The notes beneath the pieces are model-generated. The model ran no database searches and had not been told where the DNA came from. It worked only from the letters and a program-made list of their open reading frames with translations. From Plasmodium malariae (lineage: Eukaryota; Apicomplexa; Aconoidasida; Haemosporida; Plasmodiidae): a stretch of DNA of 64,000 nt. Positions within the stretch are counted from its first letter, which is position 1. Each line of letters starts with the position of its first letter. The position numbers were made by a program, and so were the translations under genes. Where the stretch lies: the NCBI RefSeq assembly GCF_900090045.1, contig NC_041779.1, positions 124,001 through 188,000 of the forward strand. Direction: 5' to 3'. Shown piece after piece: positions 38,578-52,320 of this stretch.

Positions 38578-39935
38578 ATTGATTTTTTATATTGCAGTAT
38601 ATATTCAAATAAAAAATATATAACTATTTTACAATAATGTATTCCTACTTATATGGGATTATATTATATTTATTGAAAAAAAATTTCTTTCATAATTTTA
38701 TCGTAGTAACATAATAAAATACATAGAATTATAATGTTCTTTACAACAAAAAGCAAAAAAATAACATCCAAAATATATTATAAAATTTTTATTATATTTT
38801 TATTTACAAAAAACTAACGTTAATAAAAATAATACAATTTCAGCATATATTCGTATATATTCTAAATATATAATTTTAGTATTGAAATTAAATAATTTTT
38901 GTATTAATTATTTTATAAATAAAAACTATGATCTATTAATATTTCAAGATATTTAAGTTGAAACTCTGGAAGCATAAAGTATCGATGAAGCACTGTCCTA
39001 TGTATTCAGAGAATAATTACTGATTATAACAATACATTTAAACTAATAATTCTAATTTTATATAAGCATTGTATTTTTTTGAGAACTGGTTATTGTTGCT
39101 AAAAAATTTTAATTTTTGTGATAAAGTAATAGTATTAATAATTAATGGAAAAAGAAATATCTTGTACTATTTTTTGTTTGTATTAATTGTAACTTACTGT
39201 TCTCACTATTTAAAAATAACAATTCTTTTATATACAAAGTTATATTTAATAAATCCATTTCATAACATACTACAAGATCTATGAAAAAAAAAAAAAATTT
39301 TGAAAATAAAAAAAAAAAAATTTTATTTTTGAATCAGAATTTTTAAAACAAATTCTTTCTTATATTTCATTTATATCATATTTTTTAAATGAAAAAATTC
39401 ATAATTCATCAACTTAGTTATTTTATTTTTCTTTTTATTAAAATACGTATATTTATTAGAATTACCAATGTAGCAAAAAAAAAATTGAACAAAGATTAGC
39501 ATTATTAAATATATATTTTTTAAAATTTGATGTGGAATACTTTTGATCTTTAAAGTATTATATAACATAATATTCATTACAAGTTATGATATTTTTAATT
39601 TCTAATTTATTCACAATTAAAATATTTCGTAAAAAATATATGAAATTTTTTTTTTTTTTAATTTATAATAATCCATATAGAACATATAACATAAATTATA
39701 TACTAAATGAAATAAAATCTTACAAAATATTTACATATACAAAGATTTTATAAGTTTTAGGATTATGCGTTTTTTATAAGCATTTTTTGCAGTTTCTTCT
39801 CATTAATTATACGTGTATTTGTATAAATTACTAATTCTTTTGTAAAATAAAAGGATGTTTTGCAAAGAGTTTAAATTCTTTATAATTTATTTAATTTTTT
39901 CTTTATTACAAAATATATCCAAAGAGAATCATGTT

Positions 39936-39942
<7 letters not shown>

Positions 39943-39985
<43 letters not shown>
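39943..39985. repeat. (TA)n microsatellite
   Basis: About 43 bp of TA dinucleotide in intergenic DNA. Confidence 0.9.
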
Positions 39986-39988
<3 letters not shown>

Positions 39989-42757
39989 GAATTTAATCCA
40001 TATTATTTTACAAATTAATCTGTATATTCATTATAATTGTCACTCTTGTATTCTACTAAATTTATTATTTACACATTAATGTAAAGAACTATTAACATAT
40101 GATATATGCAATGTTATACTCTGTAAGGTAAACGGTTTCTGTTTCTTCAATATTTATATTTAAGGAATAAAAAAATATATTTTTATAATTACTATAAAAA
40201 TTTAGCTGCATGCTGTAGAACTATTAGTGATTCTTTAAAGTTTTCAGTATAAAAATGCTACAATTTATTGTATATCCTCTTACAAATTAAAATGTAATAT
40301 ACGCACATAATAGTATTGATTTTAATTGATATATCAAGGGTATAAAATATCATGGTTTTATTCTTATTCATTCTATAATATTGTGATTCTGAGTTAAACC
40401 TGTTACCATATTGGAATTTATTTTTCCAACTGATTCACTATATATTATATCATATACTCTGAGCTCAAAGTTTATTTAAGTTATCATTTATTTATACCAA
40501 TGGCAAGAAAAAAATATTTCTCCATTTTAATTTTACCATTATAATTTATATTCTATCATTTCAAAATTATATATTTCTTTAAACATTTATTATATTTATA
40601 TATTATTTAGGATCAACAATTTATTTATATATCGGAGTTTTTCATACATATATTGACTACATAAATATATATGATCTGGGCACATTTTTAAATAATAATT
40701 TATATATATCATTATGGCTTTTTATATTTCTCATTTATATATTATATTTTCCCTTGTATTAAAAATTATTTCTATTGATATATGTAAGACTATAAATATT
40801 AAAAAATTACTTTTATAGAATATTTTAAAGTAGACATATGTATATATATATATATATATTCTTCATCATTTATTTCACTAAAATCCTTTCGTTTTCTTTT
40901 TTTTTATCAGTATATGATATAAAACAAAAATTCTTTTATGAACATATCAATTTTAGTAATCTTTGAAATAAATTCGATTTTTTAATATTATCCAAAATTT
41001 TATTCATAATTTTCCTTAACAATTTTGTAACTCATCATACATGTTTAATATAAATTTACAATTTTACAATTTTCCTATTACAAAACATATATTAAAATCT
41101 TTCCTTTAATTCTTTCAAAAAAAAGTTTTTTTTATACCTTTATTAAAATAAAATCCTTTTACTGCTTCTGTTATATACATTTCATTATTTATTTCATAAA
41201 AATAAGTTCTGTAACTTCTTGTTTTTAAATATATGCTTTTATATAAATTCCAGCCTCGTTTATTTTCATTTTTATAATATTACAATAAATATTTAATAAT
41301 AATGTTCTATTTCATTAACTTTGTATTGATGTGGTTTCATTCGTAATTGTTAATTTACAAATATATTACCTTTGCGCATTTATAATTATTTATTTTTTTT
41401 TTTTTTTATGCAATTTCATTAAATCATTAGAATTATTTTTCTAATTTTTCGTTATTTTATTTTTTATAACATTTTATTAAAATGTTTTTGTCTATTATAG
41501 AAGAATAAAAAAAATATATTTATGATGTAAAAGTTGTAAAATTAAAATGATTTCAGGGATGTATTTCCCATTTTATAAGTTTCATCTTAGGTTAAATTAA
41601 ATTTTTTCTTAGTAACAATACAGAATAATTTACATTTTTCTTTGAATTGCCCTTAATTATAAGCTCTTACTTAATTCTACTTAGATAAATTTCGGAAATA
41701 CCTAGTATTAAATTTTATTTGAAATTTTATCATTTCATAAAATATAGACATATTGCGTATAATATTTATTGAACATTTCATAAAAATTCATAAAATATTT
41801 ATATATGAATAGATAATCTGTGAGGAAATTAAAAATACAAATATATTTTTACAGATTTGTATTTCATTATTACTACGAACAATATAATATTAAATGTATG
41901 TATAATTTTATAATGATATATAGGTAACAAAAGAATATTAATAAATTTAATTTCTATATTTTTTTCATAATATCAAACAAATAAGTATAAATATCCTTAA
42001 TTTCTTCATTGCTTCTAATTAAACAAGTAATATATAAAATAAGACATACATACTCTTTTTCGAATAATTGTTTTTGTTTAATATATTTGGAAATTTAAAA
42101 AAAGAATATATATACTGTTGTAATACAATTATTCCATAAGTATATTTCTTTCACAGAATATATTTTATTAAAATACAATAATACTTAATATTAAATAAAT
42201 ACCAAAAAAAAAAAAAAAATTAATTCGTTTATAAGTATTTTTATTATAATTCTTTCACTTTTTCCACACAGAAATATCTATATATGATACTGTCCTTTAC
42301 TTTTAGACCTGGTATTCTTTTTCAAGAAAAATATATGAATGTATTATTTCATTGTTTGAACAATGAAGCTTAAAGCGTATGTATTTGTGATAAATAAAAT
42401 ATGTACTAATATTATGTTGTAATTTTCATAAAAATCTATAAAATGGAAAGTTTAATAAATGAAATATTTTTGTGCAATTATGAACAAAATAATTGCTTGC
42501 GAAACATAATAGAAAGAACTTATTTAATTAGGTCTTGTAAAAAAAAGTAGAATAATTTTTTAAGTATATATTGATAAAACTTATCTGACAAGAATAACCT
42601 TTCTTGCTAATTTATTAATTAATATAATCAAAAAAGAATTCATATTTTTACTTTTATTTTGCTTAATCAGTCTTATGAAAGAATTAGTTATTGTCATTAT
42701 AAATTATTATATTCTATACTAACTTAACATAATGTTAACATATTAATTTATAAATAA

Positions 42758-42761
<4 letters not shown>

Positions 42762-42841
<80 letters not shown>
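42762..42841. repeat. Long (TA)n microsatellite
   Basis: About 80 bp of uninterrupted TA dinucleotide, the longest simple repeat in the window. Its length is likely to vary between isolates and assemblies. Confidence 0.93.
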
Positions 42842-42844
<3 letters not shown>

Positions 42845-43982
42845 ATATATAACCATCAAAAATAGCATAAATATATAAAGTAATACCACCATATTATTAT
42901 GTGATTTTGAAAAATATATATTTATTTTCATTACTCCTAATCATAATATAACCATCTACAGATATATACATATATTTAAAATTTTACCGATATTATAAAG
43001 AAAAATAAATAATTCACACATATATATATGGAGTTATATATAATTAATTATTTTAAAAACCTTACAATATAAAAATATGGATAGTTTATTTATTCACAAA
43101 ATTTCAATATAGTACATATTTAATACATTTTTGAAAAATTGAATTAACACCACAATTATGCATAATAATAAAATTATAAATAACCATAAATATTCATCTA
43201 ATTCAAAATACATAGAATTTAGGAGTTCTTAAACAACTATAAGTAATCAATTTTTAATTATGATAAGGTTTTATTATATATATATTATTTTAAATTTATA
43301 TCATGCAAAAGAAAATAAAAGTACATTAAGAACAATTTTATAACAAATATTCCTGATAACTTATTTCTTATAAAAAATATGTAATGGAATAAATATTAAT
43401 TTTTTTCCTTAGTAAATAAATACATATATACATATACATACATACATATGAACAAAAATATATATTATATTCCTTACATTAAAAATGAAGGCATAATTAT
43501 TTTTAATTTACTACTAATATTACATATTCTTAATAACCCCCTAAAAAATATATTTTATACTAAAAAGAAATATATGAAATAAAAATTGTCATTTTTGAGG
43601 TCAAATATAAATTATCATACATCAATAAAATTATATGAATAGTTTTAGTGTATATTCATTTAACGTACATACATACATTTTCCATGAGTTCCTATTTATA
43701 TACAAAAATGTATATATATAACCATAAGATATAGTTAAGCAGGAGTCACTCGTTATAATACAAATTAAAAAATATTAAAGCCTTTTAAATGTCAAAAAAA
43801 ATAAAAACATTTTTTCCTTGTTATAATATATAAAAAAATTCATATGTAAGCGGACTCATTATATAAAAAAATAATCAATTATATGTACATTCAAAAATAT
43901 ATAAGTAAATATATTACAACTATTTTTTCATATTAAAGACTTCTTTGCAGAGTCAGATATATTTCTTGTAACTAATTTTACC

Positions 43983-44942
43983 TCTACCTAAATTAATTTT
44001 TTTCATATTTTTCAACTTATTTATGGTAATAAATAATTCCTGATATAATAGTAATACACAATATATAGGAGAGTGCGCAATATATTAGAAAATCCAATAA
44101 CAGTTCTATAAAAAAATCCTGTAGTTCCTCCATTGGTCTTACCGTATGCTTGAAAAATGAACCTACATTTTCCTTCAAAATCCTGAAATTTATTGGTTAC
44201 ATCCCTATCTAATGATAAACTTAATAATTTATACAACCTTCTTTTAAGACCATAATTACAATAAAAAACTAAGATGAGTCCAAATGATAACAACGAAAAC
44301 AATATTAAAGGTAAAACAAATAGTAATCTGTATTTTTTAAGTATGATTTTTTAGTACAACTTATCACTAATTGTTATATTGTTATTAAGAAAATATTTGT
44401 AAGCAAGTTCCTCGAATATTTTTGTTTCTAAATAGAAATATATTTTGGTTTCAAATATACAATATTTATTTTACATATCTTTTTTATGGCCTCATGTATT
44501 CCATGATGAACTTCCATTTGGTTGTTTCTTTTTTGTTTTCATTACTTCCTCATAGTTGTATATGTATTTTTTTGTTATTCAAACCATTATTTGATATCTT
44601 TTCTCTTGTACTAATAAAATTTAAATACATATTATCGTTATACTTTCCTAGAGATTGATAATTTCTTTTTTCTTAATTTCTCCTATGCTTGCAACACTTA
44701 TCCACTGATGTGTCAAACATGCTCTAAAAAAAAATATATAAATATTTGTTACTTAAAGATATAAATAAGCTAGAATAAAAAACAAAATGTACTAATAAAC
44801 GAAAACACCAAAAAATGTTAATATTTGAATTATCCTAAAATAAAAATATCATACAACATCAATGTTAAAACGACATATCCAAGATAAAAAGATAAATCCA
44901 AAAAAAATTAATAAGTAATGGAGACTTTTGTTTTTGTTCCAC
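43983..44942 (-). pseudogene. fam-l pseudogene
   Basis: The exon 1 relic is 44855..44942, with GTG where ATG is expected followed by E-Q-K-Q-K-S. It has a frame change inside the hydrophobic segment and then W-I-C-R-F-N-I-D-V at a GTATGA donor. The intron is 44724..44854. Exon 2 starts at 44723 (S-M-F-D-T-S-V-D-K) with an early TAA, has N-Y-Q-S-L-G-K-Y at the PEXEL position, further stops and a frame change. It then carries the fam-l signature C-I-F-E-T-K-I-Y-F-Y-L-E-T-K-I-F-E-E-L, next A-Y-K-Y, then I-S-D-K-L-Y followed by a TAA. The first membrane segment and a long loop are open (44021..44302). A last frame change precedes I-I-S-G-I-I-Y-Y-H-K near 44010-44040. Multiple lesions make it a clear pseudogene. 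The plus-strand frame at 44422..44658 is a shadow. Confidence 0.82.
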
Positions 44943-47900
44943 AATAAAGATATGTAATATTACAATTTAATATATATAAAAAAAGTTAATAATATTCAAA
45001 TATACTTTTTATGATAAAATGAAATATTTAAAAAAATAATTTCTTATTATTATTGCTTTATGAACACATGATAAAATATACATAACTACATTGTTCTTTA
45101 CAACGTGTGCAATAAAAAATAAATTTAGAAATGTACTATATAATGTTAATTATAATATTAATTATAAATAACGAACTTTTATTAAAATGAAATAAATTTA
45201 TTTAATTCAAATATATTCAAAATATATAATCTAATTATTAAATATAGTACATTAATTATATAATATATTATTAATTTCAGAATAAACTGTACAATAAATA
45301 TGTAAATAATTGTTATATGTAATATTTAATTTATACATTATATAGAATGCAGAGAATATATATATAATATATTTCTGTATATATTAAGGTAATAATTATA
45401 GATGTTAAGAATGCTATACTATATATAGTTAAAATTTTATAAATATGCATTTTGGAAAAAGCATTTATTTTTAATGAAATATTAATCATTATAATAATAA
45501 AATAATAGTTATTATAAAATAAAAAAAATATGTTATTTATGTTAACTAAAATAAATGCATTAATCCTCTTTGAGCAGATATACTTTTTTATAGTGTGTTA
45601 TTTTTTTTTAAAGTTGTATTTCTATGGAACTACCTAAATTTTTAAGAAATATATGATCTGAAAACAAATAAATAGATATTTCTGTATATTTATGCCATAA
45701 TTTCCTAATATCACTCTTTTTAGGTAAGTTTAATTTATACCATTTTTCTCTATGAAAAATATTCATATTCATCTACATAATTTTTTTCATTTTTTTATTA
45801 TAATTATATATATATGAAGGAAATATTTATAAAAGAAAAATAAAAAGGTTTAAACGTAGAATTGACATAAAAATATACCTTACAATTGCAATAATTTATA
45901 AATAAACTACATAAATTTATCTGCATATTATATACAGAATATAATATGTACATAACAAATCTGAAAGCATATTAATTTTAACTACTAGAATACATGATTT
46001 AGTAATATTCGTATTTATAATATTAGAGCGAATAAATTATACTTTATTTATTCTTTTAAAATACAGTGTTTCAAATTATTTTTGCAGGTGCGTCATAATA
46101 AATCTACATAAATATATAATATTCTATTAAAAATAATTTTAACAACAAAAAATAAATTATTCCCATATATTTCAACTCCTTATTTGCTATATCTGAGAGA
46201 ACGATAAGAGTAAAAATATTATATTCACCAAAAATTATTGTAATCATCTGAAATATATCTTTATATTTTTCTTATTTAATATTATCCTCCAAGTGTATAA
46301 TTAAAAAATTAAAAAAATAGAGATATAGCTAAATTTATAACACTATTTTTAAATTACAGAAATTAATATAACTATATTTTTATTATTTTTTCTTATATGT
46401 ATTCTGGTTCTTACAATAATTATGAAAAATCTTATTTATTTTTTTTTAATTTTTCGCACAATTTGTTTGTTTTAATTTTTTACAATTAATATTACTACAT
46501 AAAAAATGTAATAACTTGTTTCTAACATTTACACATATAAAATTATAAATTATAATATCAAAATATAAAATAAGTGAACCATCTAATATAATTCGGCTAA
46601 GCGTATATCTATAAAATCAGATTTTTTAGTTTTAAAAACACAGATAATATCTATATATTTTTTTTGTTCTATTTTTTTAAGCAATATGTATACTTACATA
46701 AATTATATATATATTTTTTTTAATTATGAAATTCCATACAAAAACTTTAATTTCCTCGTAGAATACTAGACATTCTCTATATTAGTTATAGATAGAATAG
46801 GTGAATTGTGCTATCATATAAATATATATATATTAATAAAGTTTACATGATTTACATATTATAATTTATTATATTTAATACATACAAATAAAACAAGTCA
46901 AATATAAAATAATATCAAATTTCAAAATATAATTATCATATTTACACTAACCATATAGTGAAAAACCTACATAAAATAAAATATTCCTTTAAATGCTTAA
47001 TATGTATAAAATGTAATACATGCTTTATACAGTTATAAGCATAATTTATTTATGTATATCTTTATTTTCTGCTTTTCACAATGTAAAAACTGTTTAGAAA
47101 TTTTCCTTTTTTATATTTTTAATATAAATTATTTCTTTTATTGTTTCTAAAAAAGTCATTATTCTTCAATCAATAAGTAAGCTTCCTAAATACATGCTGA
47201 TATATATAACTAATAATGTATTAATCTATAAATAAATATATTATACAAATGTCCAATAATTTTTGTACTAAAATGAAATTCATTTTATATTAATATAGTA
47301 CTCTCAAAAATTCTATGACTAAATGCAAAAGTTGACTATATGTAGAATTCGTAAATAATATGCATAAAACTCCTCAATTTCAGTGAATCTCATTCCATAT
47401 AAAAACATTTGAGCTGTTATTTTCATTATAAGAAACACATTCAAATGATGGTCAGAATGAATCTATCTAAAAATTTCCCATAATTGCATTCATATGTATT
47501 ACATTTTTTTTCTTATTTATTCTTTTCTCAAACTATAAATTATTCAAATTAAATCTAATATTGCTTTTTTACAACCCCTTTAATCTATTACAATAAAAAA
47601 TTACTGTTGTAATGATATCTTACATATAAATATATATTTTGTTTAAAATTATTTTACTTCATTTGAAAAACGATGCTGACATCAATAAAAAAAAAATATA
47701 AAAAGCTTAAATATCTGAATGAGAAAAATAATAATAAAATTAGACATTGTTCTGAAAATCATCATACATTTGTAAAAGTACGTACTATATAAAATGCTGC
47801 ACTGTAAATTACTCTAATTTATAAGTATTCAGTTATAATAACAGTTATGCATATAATATAAGTTCATGAATAAATTAATTGAAGTGGGCATAAAAAAATA

Positions 47901-50900
47901 CAAAGAAAAAGTTAGAATAATTTTTTTTTTAATAATAATACTAATAATCTAATTATATATAAGTGGGTATTATTGTAACAGAATTATAAAAGTCCAAATG
48001 TAAAATTCCTTGTAATTTCTTTTGACAAGCTGAAAAAACAAAAATATGCAATTAAAATACAAATATATTATTCATAATTATAAGTTGCGAACATAGGAAA
48101 TTTTCAAAAAAACATTAATTTTAATATGATAACCAATATTTATATCATTGTTCAACGCATATATATTTAGAATACATACTAATTCTAGGAGGAAATCTAT
48201 CGATATAGTATATATAATTGGAAATATAATAGAAAGAACAACTTATTAATTGAATAATTCTAACGTTAAAAAGATCTCCAAATGATAAATAACATTATCA
48301 CGAATTTACTAAAAATCCGTAATAAGAAGAATTAGTTATAATTTAATGTATAATTGCATATAAATAATCACATTTATACTATAATAATTAAATAATGAGA
48401 AATGTAATAATTCATGGAACTCAAAATTTTAAAATATCAATGCTAAAATCAAAAAAATTGATATTAAATATACTACAAGTTTAAATATTATTCATAATGC
48501 ATTAAGATTAAAAGGTAATTTTTAAAAATTAATAATATAATCATAAGTTACACATTTAGGAAATGTATACATATATAATGTATTCTATTATTAATGAAAT
48601 GATATATAAAATAAATTCCCTGTATAAGTCACTTTATATTTAGTATTATATCTAAAAGGATATAAATAAAATTAAAACGTATTTATCATATTTTTTACTC
48701 ATTTTTCTTTATTTCTAAATGTTCTGTTAGAATATATAGTTAATTATAAAATCTACTATGAAATAATATGAATAGTAATTTAAAATAAGTGAATACCTTT
48801 TTATAATAATATATATTCGGTAACAGGTTTGAGCATTTATATCTATTAAATAAGAAAAAAATTATAATTTCATTTAAACAGATATTTTTTCTTAAATATA
48901 TATTTTTTTTCACAAGGTAGAATATTTTATGTATATAGTATTTTTGTTAGCTAATATTATGCTAATAATTTTCATATGCATTATAACTATTTCAATATTA
49001 AATATTATATAAAAAATTAAGTAATCTATTCGTAATATTATCACAAAAATTTCTATCATTCTTATGAACTATTATTAATTTTGAAATACTATTTAATTAA
49101 ATGAGAATTATAAACAGTAATATCATACAATAACATCATTATATAAATAAGAAGAAAATGAATAATACATGAACAAAGTAAAAAAAACAAAATAATTTAT
49201 TATATGATTTATATATATATTATATGATTAATAATTAATCTTCCATATACAAAAATAATATTTTCTTAATCAGCATGTTCATATTTAAATACAAATGAAT
49301 AAATTAATAAAACAAAATAATGTATTATTTATAATAAATTTAATAAATATATAGGAACCAATTTAACTTAATTATTATCAATAATTGACGCAGAAAAAAT
49401 ATTTAATAAAATAAAAATATATTTATACTATTTCAATAAAAATAAATAAATCATTGTATATAATTGAAATATAAGAAAAATTTAATACAATTTTAATACT
49501 ATATTTAAAAATAATGCGTATAATTTTAACTAAATATTCTTTATTTAAAATAATTTGGATTCAATTTTTTTAATTTATAATCTTCATATCTCTGAAATTA
49601 TATATTTTAGTGAAGCCATTGTTTTATCTTGTTATATATATTTTCTTATTATATAATACAAAACAACTAAAAGTACATTTCTAAGTATCACTAAAGTGAC
49701 AATTAATTATTTATATTTAATTCTTAGTAAAATATTTAACATTAATATATTTTTTAGTTTTTATTTAATTTTTTTTCTATTTCATTTCTTAGTATTTTTA
49801 AAATATATTTAATTATATATAAAATATATTAATACATTTAAAATATAGTAATTTTTGATCATATATTGTACTAAATATATTTAAAGGTACCAAAATTTTT
49901 ATAATATGGCACAAAAATAAGGAGAAACATTTTATTATTCTGTTCTTAGTACCTTGAAATAAATGTTATGCGATAGAGCACATGACATATGATAAATAAG
50001 TGTAAAATGTTATCGAATATACAACATTGTAATATATTACGATATTAATCCTCACAGTTATTTTAATTTATGTTGAAGATAAAATACGTATCATAAACAT
50101 GTTTCCTAATAGGACATATGGCATATACATTATAATGAAAGTTTTTAGTTAACTTATAAATCTATATTTTTATTTACAGATAAAAAATGATTTCATAAAT
50201 AAATTTTGTAAAAGACTTTAGGAAAATTATTAAATTCATTTTAATTTTATATTTAATTTATAATTATAATTATAATCCATTTATTGTATAATAATATCTA
50301 ATCTTTTTGCATGGGTTTATATTTTCAATATAAATATGTACATTATACTAAGTTATATGTGGCAAAGAAAAAAGTAAAACTTTAACTTCCATATATAAAG
50401 GAATTAAGAGAATTATGAGAATATTTTATAATTATATTATATAATCTATATTTCTATTAATACATTTACAATTAAAACTAATTTTTTGAAGATGTATATT
50501 TATAATTTAACAAAAGAATACTAATTATAATATTGGATATATACATTTTAGTTAAATTTCTATTTCATTTATATAAATTCTTCAGTAATAATGATAAAGT
50601 TGATTTTCGTAAGGAGAGCTTACATTATTGTAAATTACAATAAAAATTAGCTAAGTTACATTCAAAAATATCATTTTGCTTTAAAAAACAAGTAATCATT
50701 AATAAGAGGAAAATTCTGTATTTTTCAAAGAGATAGTATTTATGTATTTATAGTATTTTAATATATCAAAGAAAATTACTAAGTATATATTCCAATACAA
50801 TATGAACTAAAATTGCTTTATTTTACTCTTTAACATTTCAATAATATAGTATAATCAACATTTAAAAGAAAATAAAAGGAAAATATATTTTTTTCTGTAA

Positions 50901-51343
50901 AATTTTTTAATTATTTTAAAGTAGTCCTATATTAGTAATTACTATATTTACATCAAAAGTATTTGTTTCATGATATGCAAACTATAAAATCTTTTTTCAT
51001 TTTTAAACAAAAACTAAAGAGGAGAATTTTTTAAGGAATTCTTTTTAAATTCAATTCATAAAATAAAAGAATGAATAACATATTAATATAATATGTATCA
51101 TTTTCTTATTTATAAGAATATGAAAATGATATGAACTCAATATTTCTTAATTAATTCACGTATATACAAACACAATGGGACCAGACACATTAAGGGAGAT
51201 CTCTTATTTTACCTTCATTTTATAAAGAATATATATATAATGACATTTCAGGAATTCATTATTCTAGAAACGAAATAAATATTTGCGTTCAAAAAAGTAT
51301 GCTTTTGTTCATTTACATGTAATAATATAATTATTATTTTTAG
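44943..51343. other. Gene-empty AT-rich stretch, about 6.4 kb
   Basis: The longest stretch without a recognised gene. It holds the 5' flank of the fam-l pseudogene, with a conserved string at 45211-45230, and at its right end the upstream region of the plus-strand PIR relic. An ATG-led frame at about 51175-51198 (M-G-P-D-T-L-R-E) could be a remnant of PIR exon 1, but no GT donor follows it directly. Confidence 0.5.
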
Positions 51344-52320
51344 GATAATTGTGTTAAATCATTTCTTGGTTTTGAAAAACAATATTTCTCACATATCCAA
51401 GATTCTATAGATAAGTTTTCTCAATTTTTTGATGAAGTTTGTCCACTATCTGAATATATTGGCGGTCCTACTTGTACGTAAATATGTCAAAATCTTCATA
51501 AAAACTTAAGTATTGTAGATAAGAAATATTCATCTAATGGGGAAAATATGTGTAAATACTTGATATATCTTCTACATAAAGATCAAATAAATGATTTGGA
51601 TCACTCCATTAGTATACATATGCAACTCGTATCAGAAAACGAAAAGAACATATGCAATAATTATTTAAAAAAAAATTAATTCTGATATTTTAAAAAAACT
51701 TATAGGGATATATAATTTATATGAAGATTTTAACAAAATTATGGCGCATAAAGATAATGTTAATCGTGACAGATGTAACGATGCTACAAAGTATTATACA
51801 TTTTATATTAAACATTACACGGGTTGTAAAGAAAATATTATTGACGAATTTTTTGAGGAATTAAAAAATTTTAAGAAAGTATATGATAATAAAATGAGAA
51901 AAATAAATGCTTGTCCCAATGTACCAAGGATTTTAGAACCTACAGAAAATTATATATTTGTTGTCACTTTAACAACAGTTTCCATATTAATAGCATCCTT
52001 CACTTTATTTATTTTATATAAGGTTAGTAAAAATTATACGTAAAATTGTAGATATCGTAGCAACATATGTATAATTTATATTCGCAACAAATTACCAGAA
52101 TAAATTAATTATTTTTTTTGTATATATGTATTATTTTTTCATGCAGTTTACACCAATGAAAGTGCTGTTACATAGCTATTTGATAAAAAAAAAAATACAT
52201 AGAATTAACAGTCTTGAAGAAATAAGAAGATAATACCTACCAAATAGCCAAGAAGTAGTATATAGAAATTATGAACAAAACATTCATAATATAAGCTATC
52301 ATTCTCAAGGAAAACTTTGA
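51344..52320 (+). pseudogene. PIR pseudogene, opposite strand to all other genes
   Basis: Exon 2 is 51344..52022 after a TTTTTAG acceptor, intron 52023..52146 (GTTAGT donor, GCAG acceptor), last exon 52147..52320. Exon 2 begins D-N-C-V-K-S-F-L-G-F and has C-P-L-S-E-Y-I-G-G and C-K-Y-L-I-Y. It ends with one membrane segment and I-L-Y-K|F-T-P across the splice, as in PIR proteins. Lesions are TAA at 51479-51481, an A9 run at 51667-51675 (eight would keep the frame and make exon 2 a whole number of codons), and TAA at 52231-52233 in the tail. Beyond that stop the same frame continues S-Q-E-V-V-Y-R-N-Y-E to a TGA at 52318-52320. Exon 1 is not clearly found. The ectodomain and tail differ from the PIR at 0.2-2.1 kb, so the two belong to different PIR subtypes. 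The C-terminal open part 51741..52043 is a fragment of this gene. Confidence 0.8.

Larger units (their letters stand above)
38578..43982. other. Gene-empty AT-rich stretch, about 5.4 kb, with long TA tracts
   Basis: 5' flank of the 37.7-kb gene, then AT-rich DNA holding (TA)n tracts at 39943-39985 and 42762-42841. Open frames at 39069..39284 (+) and 39371..39577 (-) have no motifs, and the frame at 42743..42931 is translated microsatellite. The right end, about 43760-43982, resembles the 3' flanks of the other exported genes. Confidence 0.55.

Noticed and set aside
39069..39577. Frames of about 70 codons on both strands
   Set aside because: They are chance frames in AT-rich DNA flanked by long A runs; no motif was found.
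42743..42931. 62-codon minus-strand frame with an I-Y repeat
   Set aside because: It is a translation of the TA microsatellite.
51175..51198. M-G-P-D-T-L-R-E as exon 1 of the plus-strand PIR
   Set aside because: The size and position are plausible, but no GT donor follows the last codon, so it was not included in the gene span.
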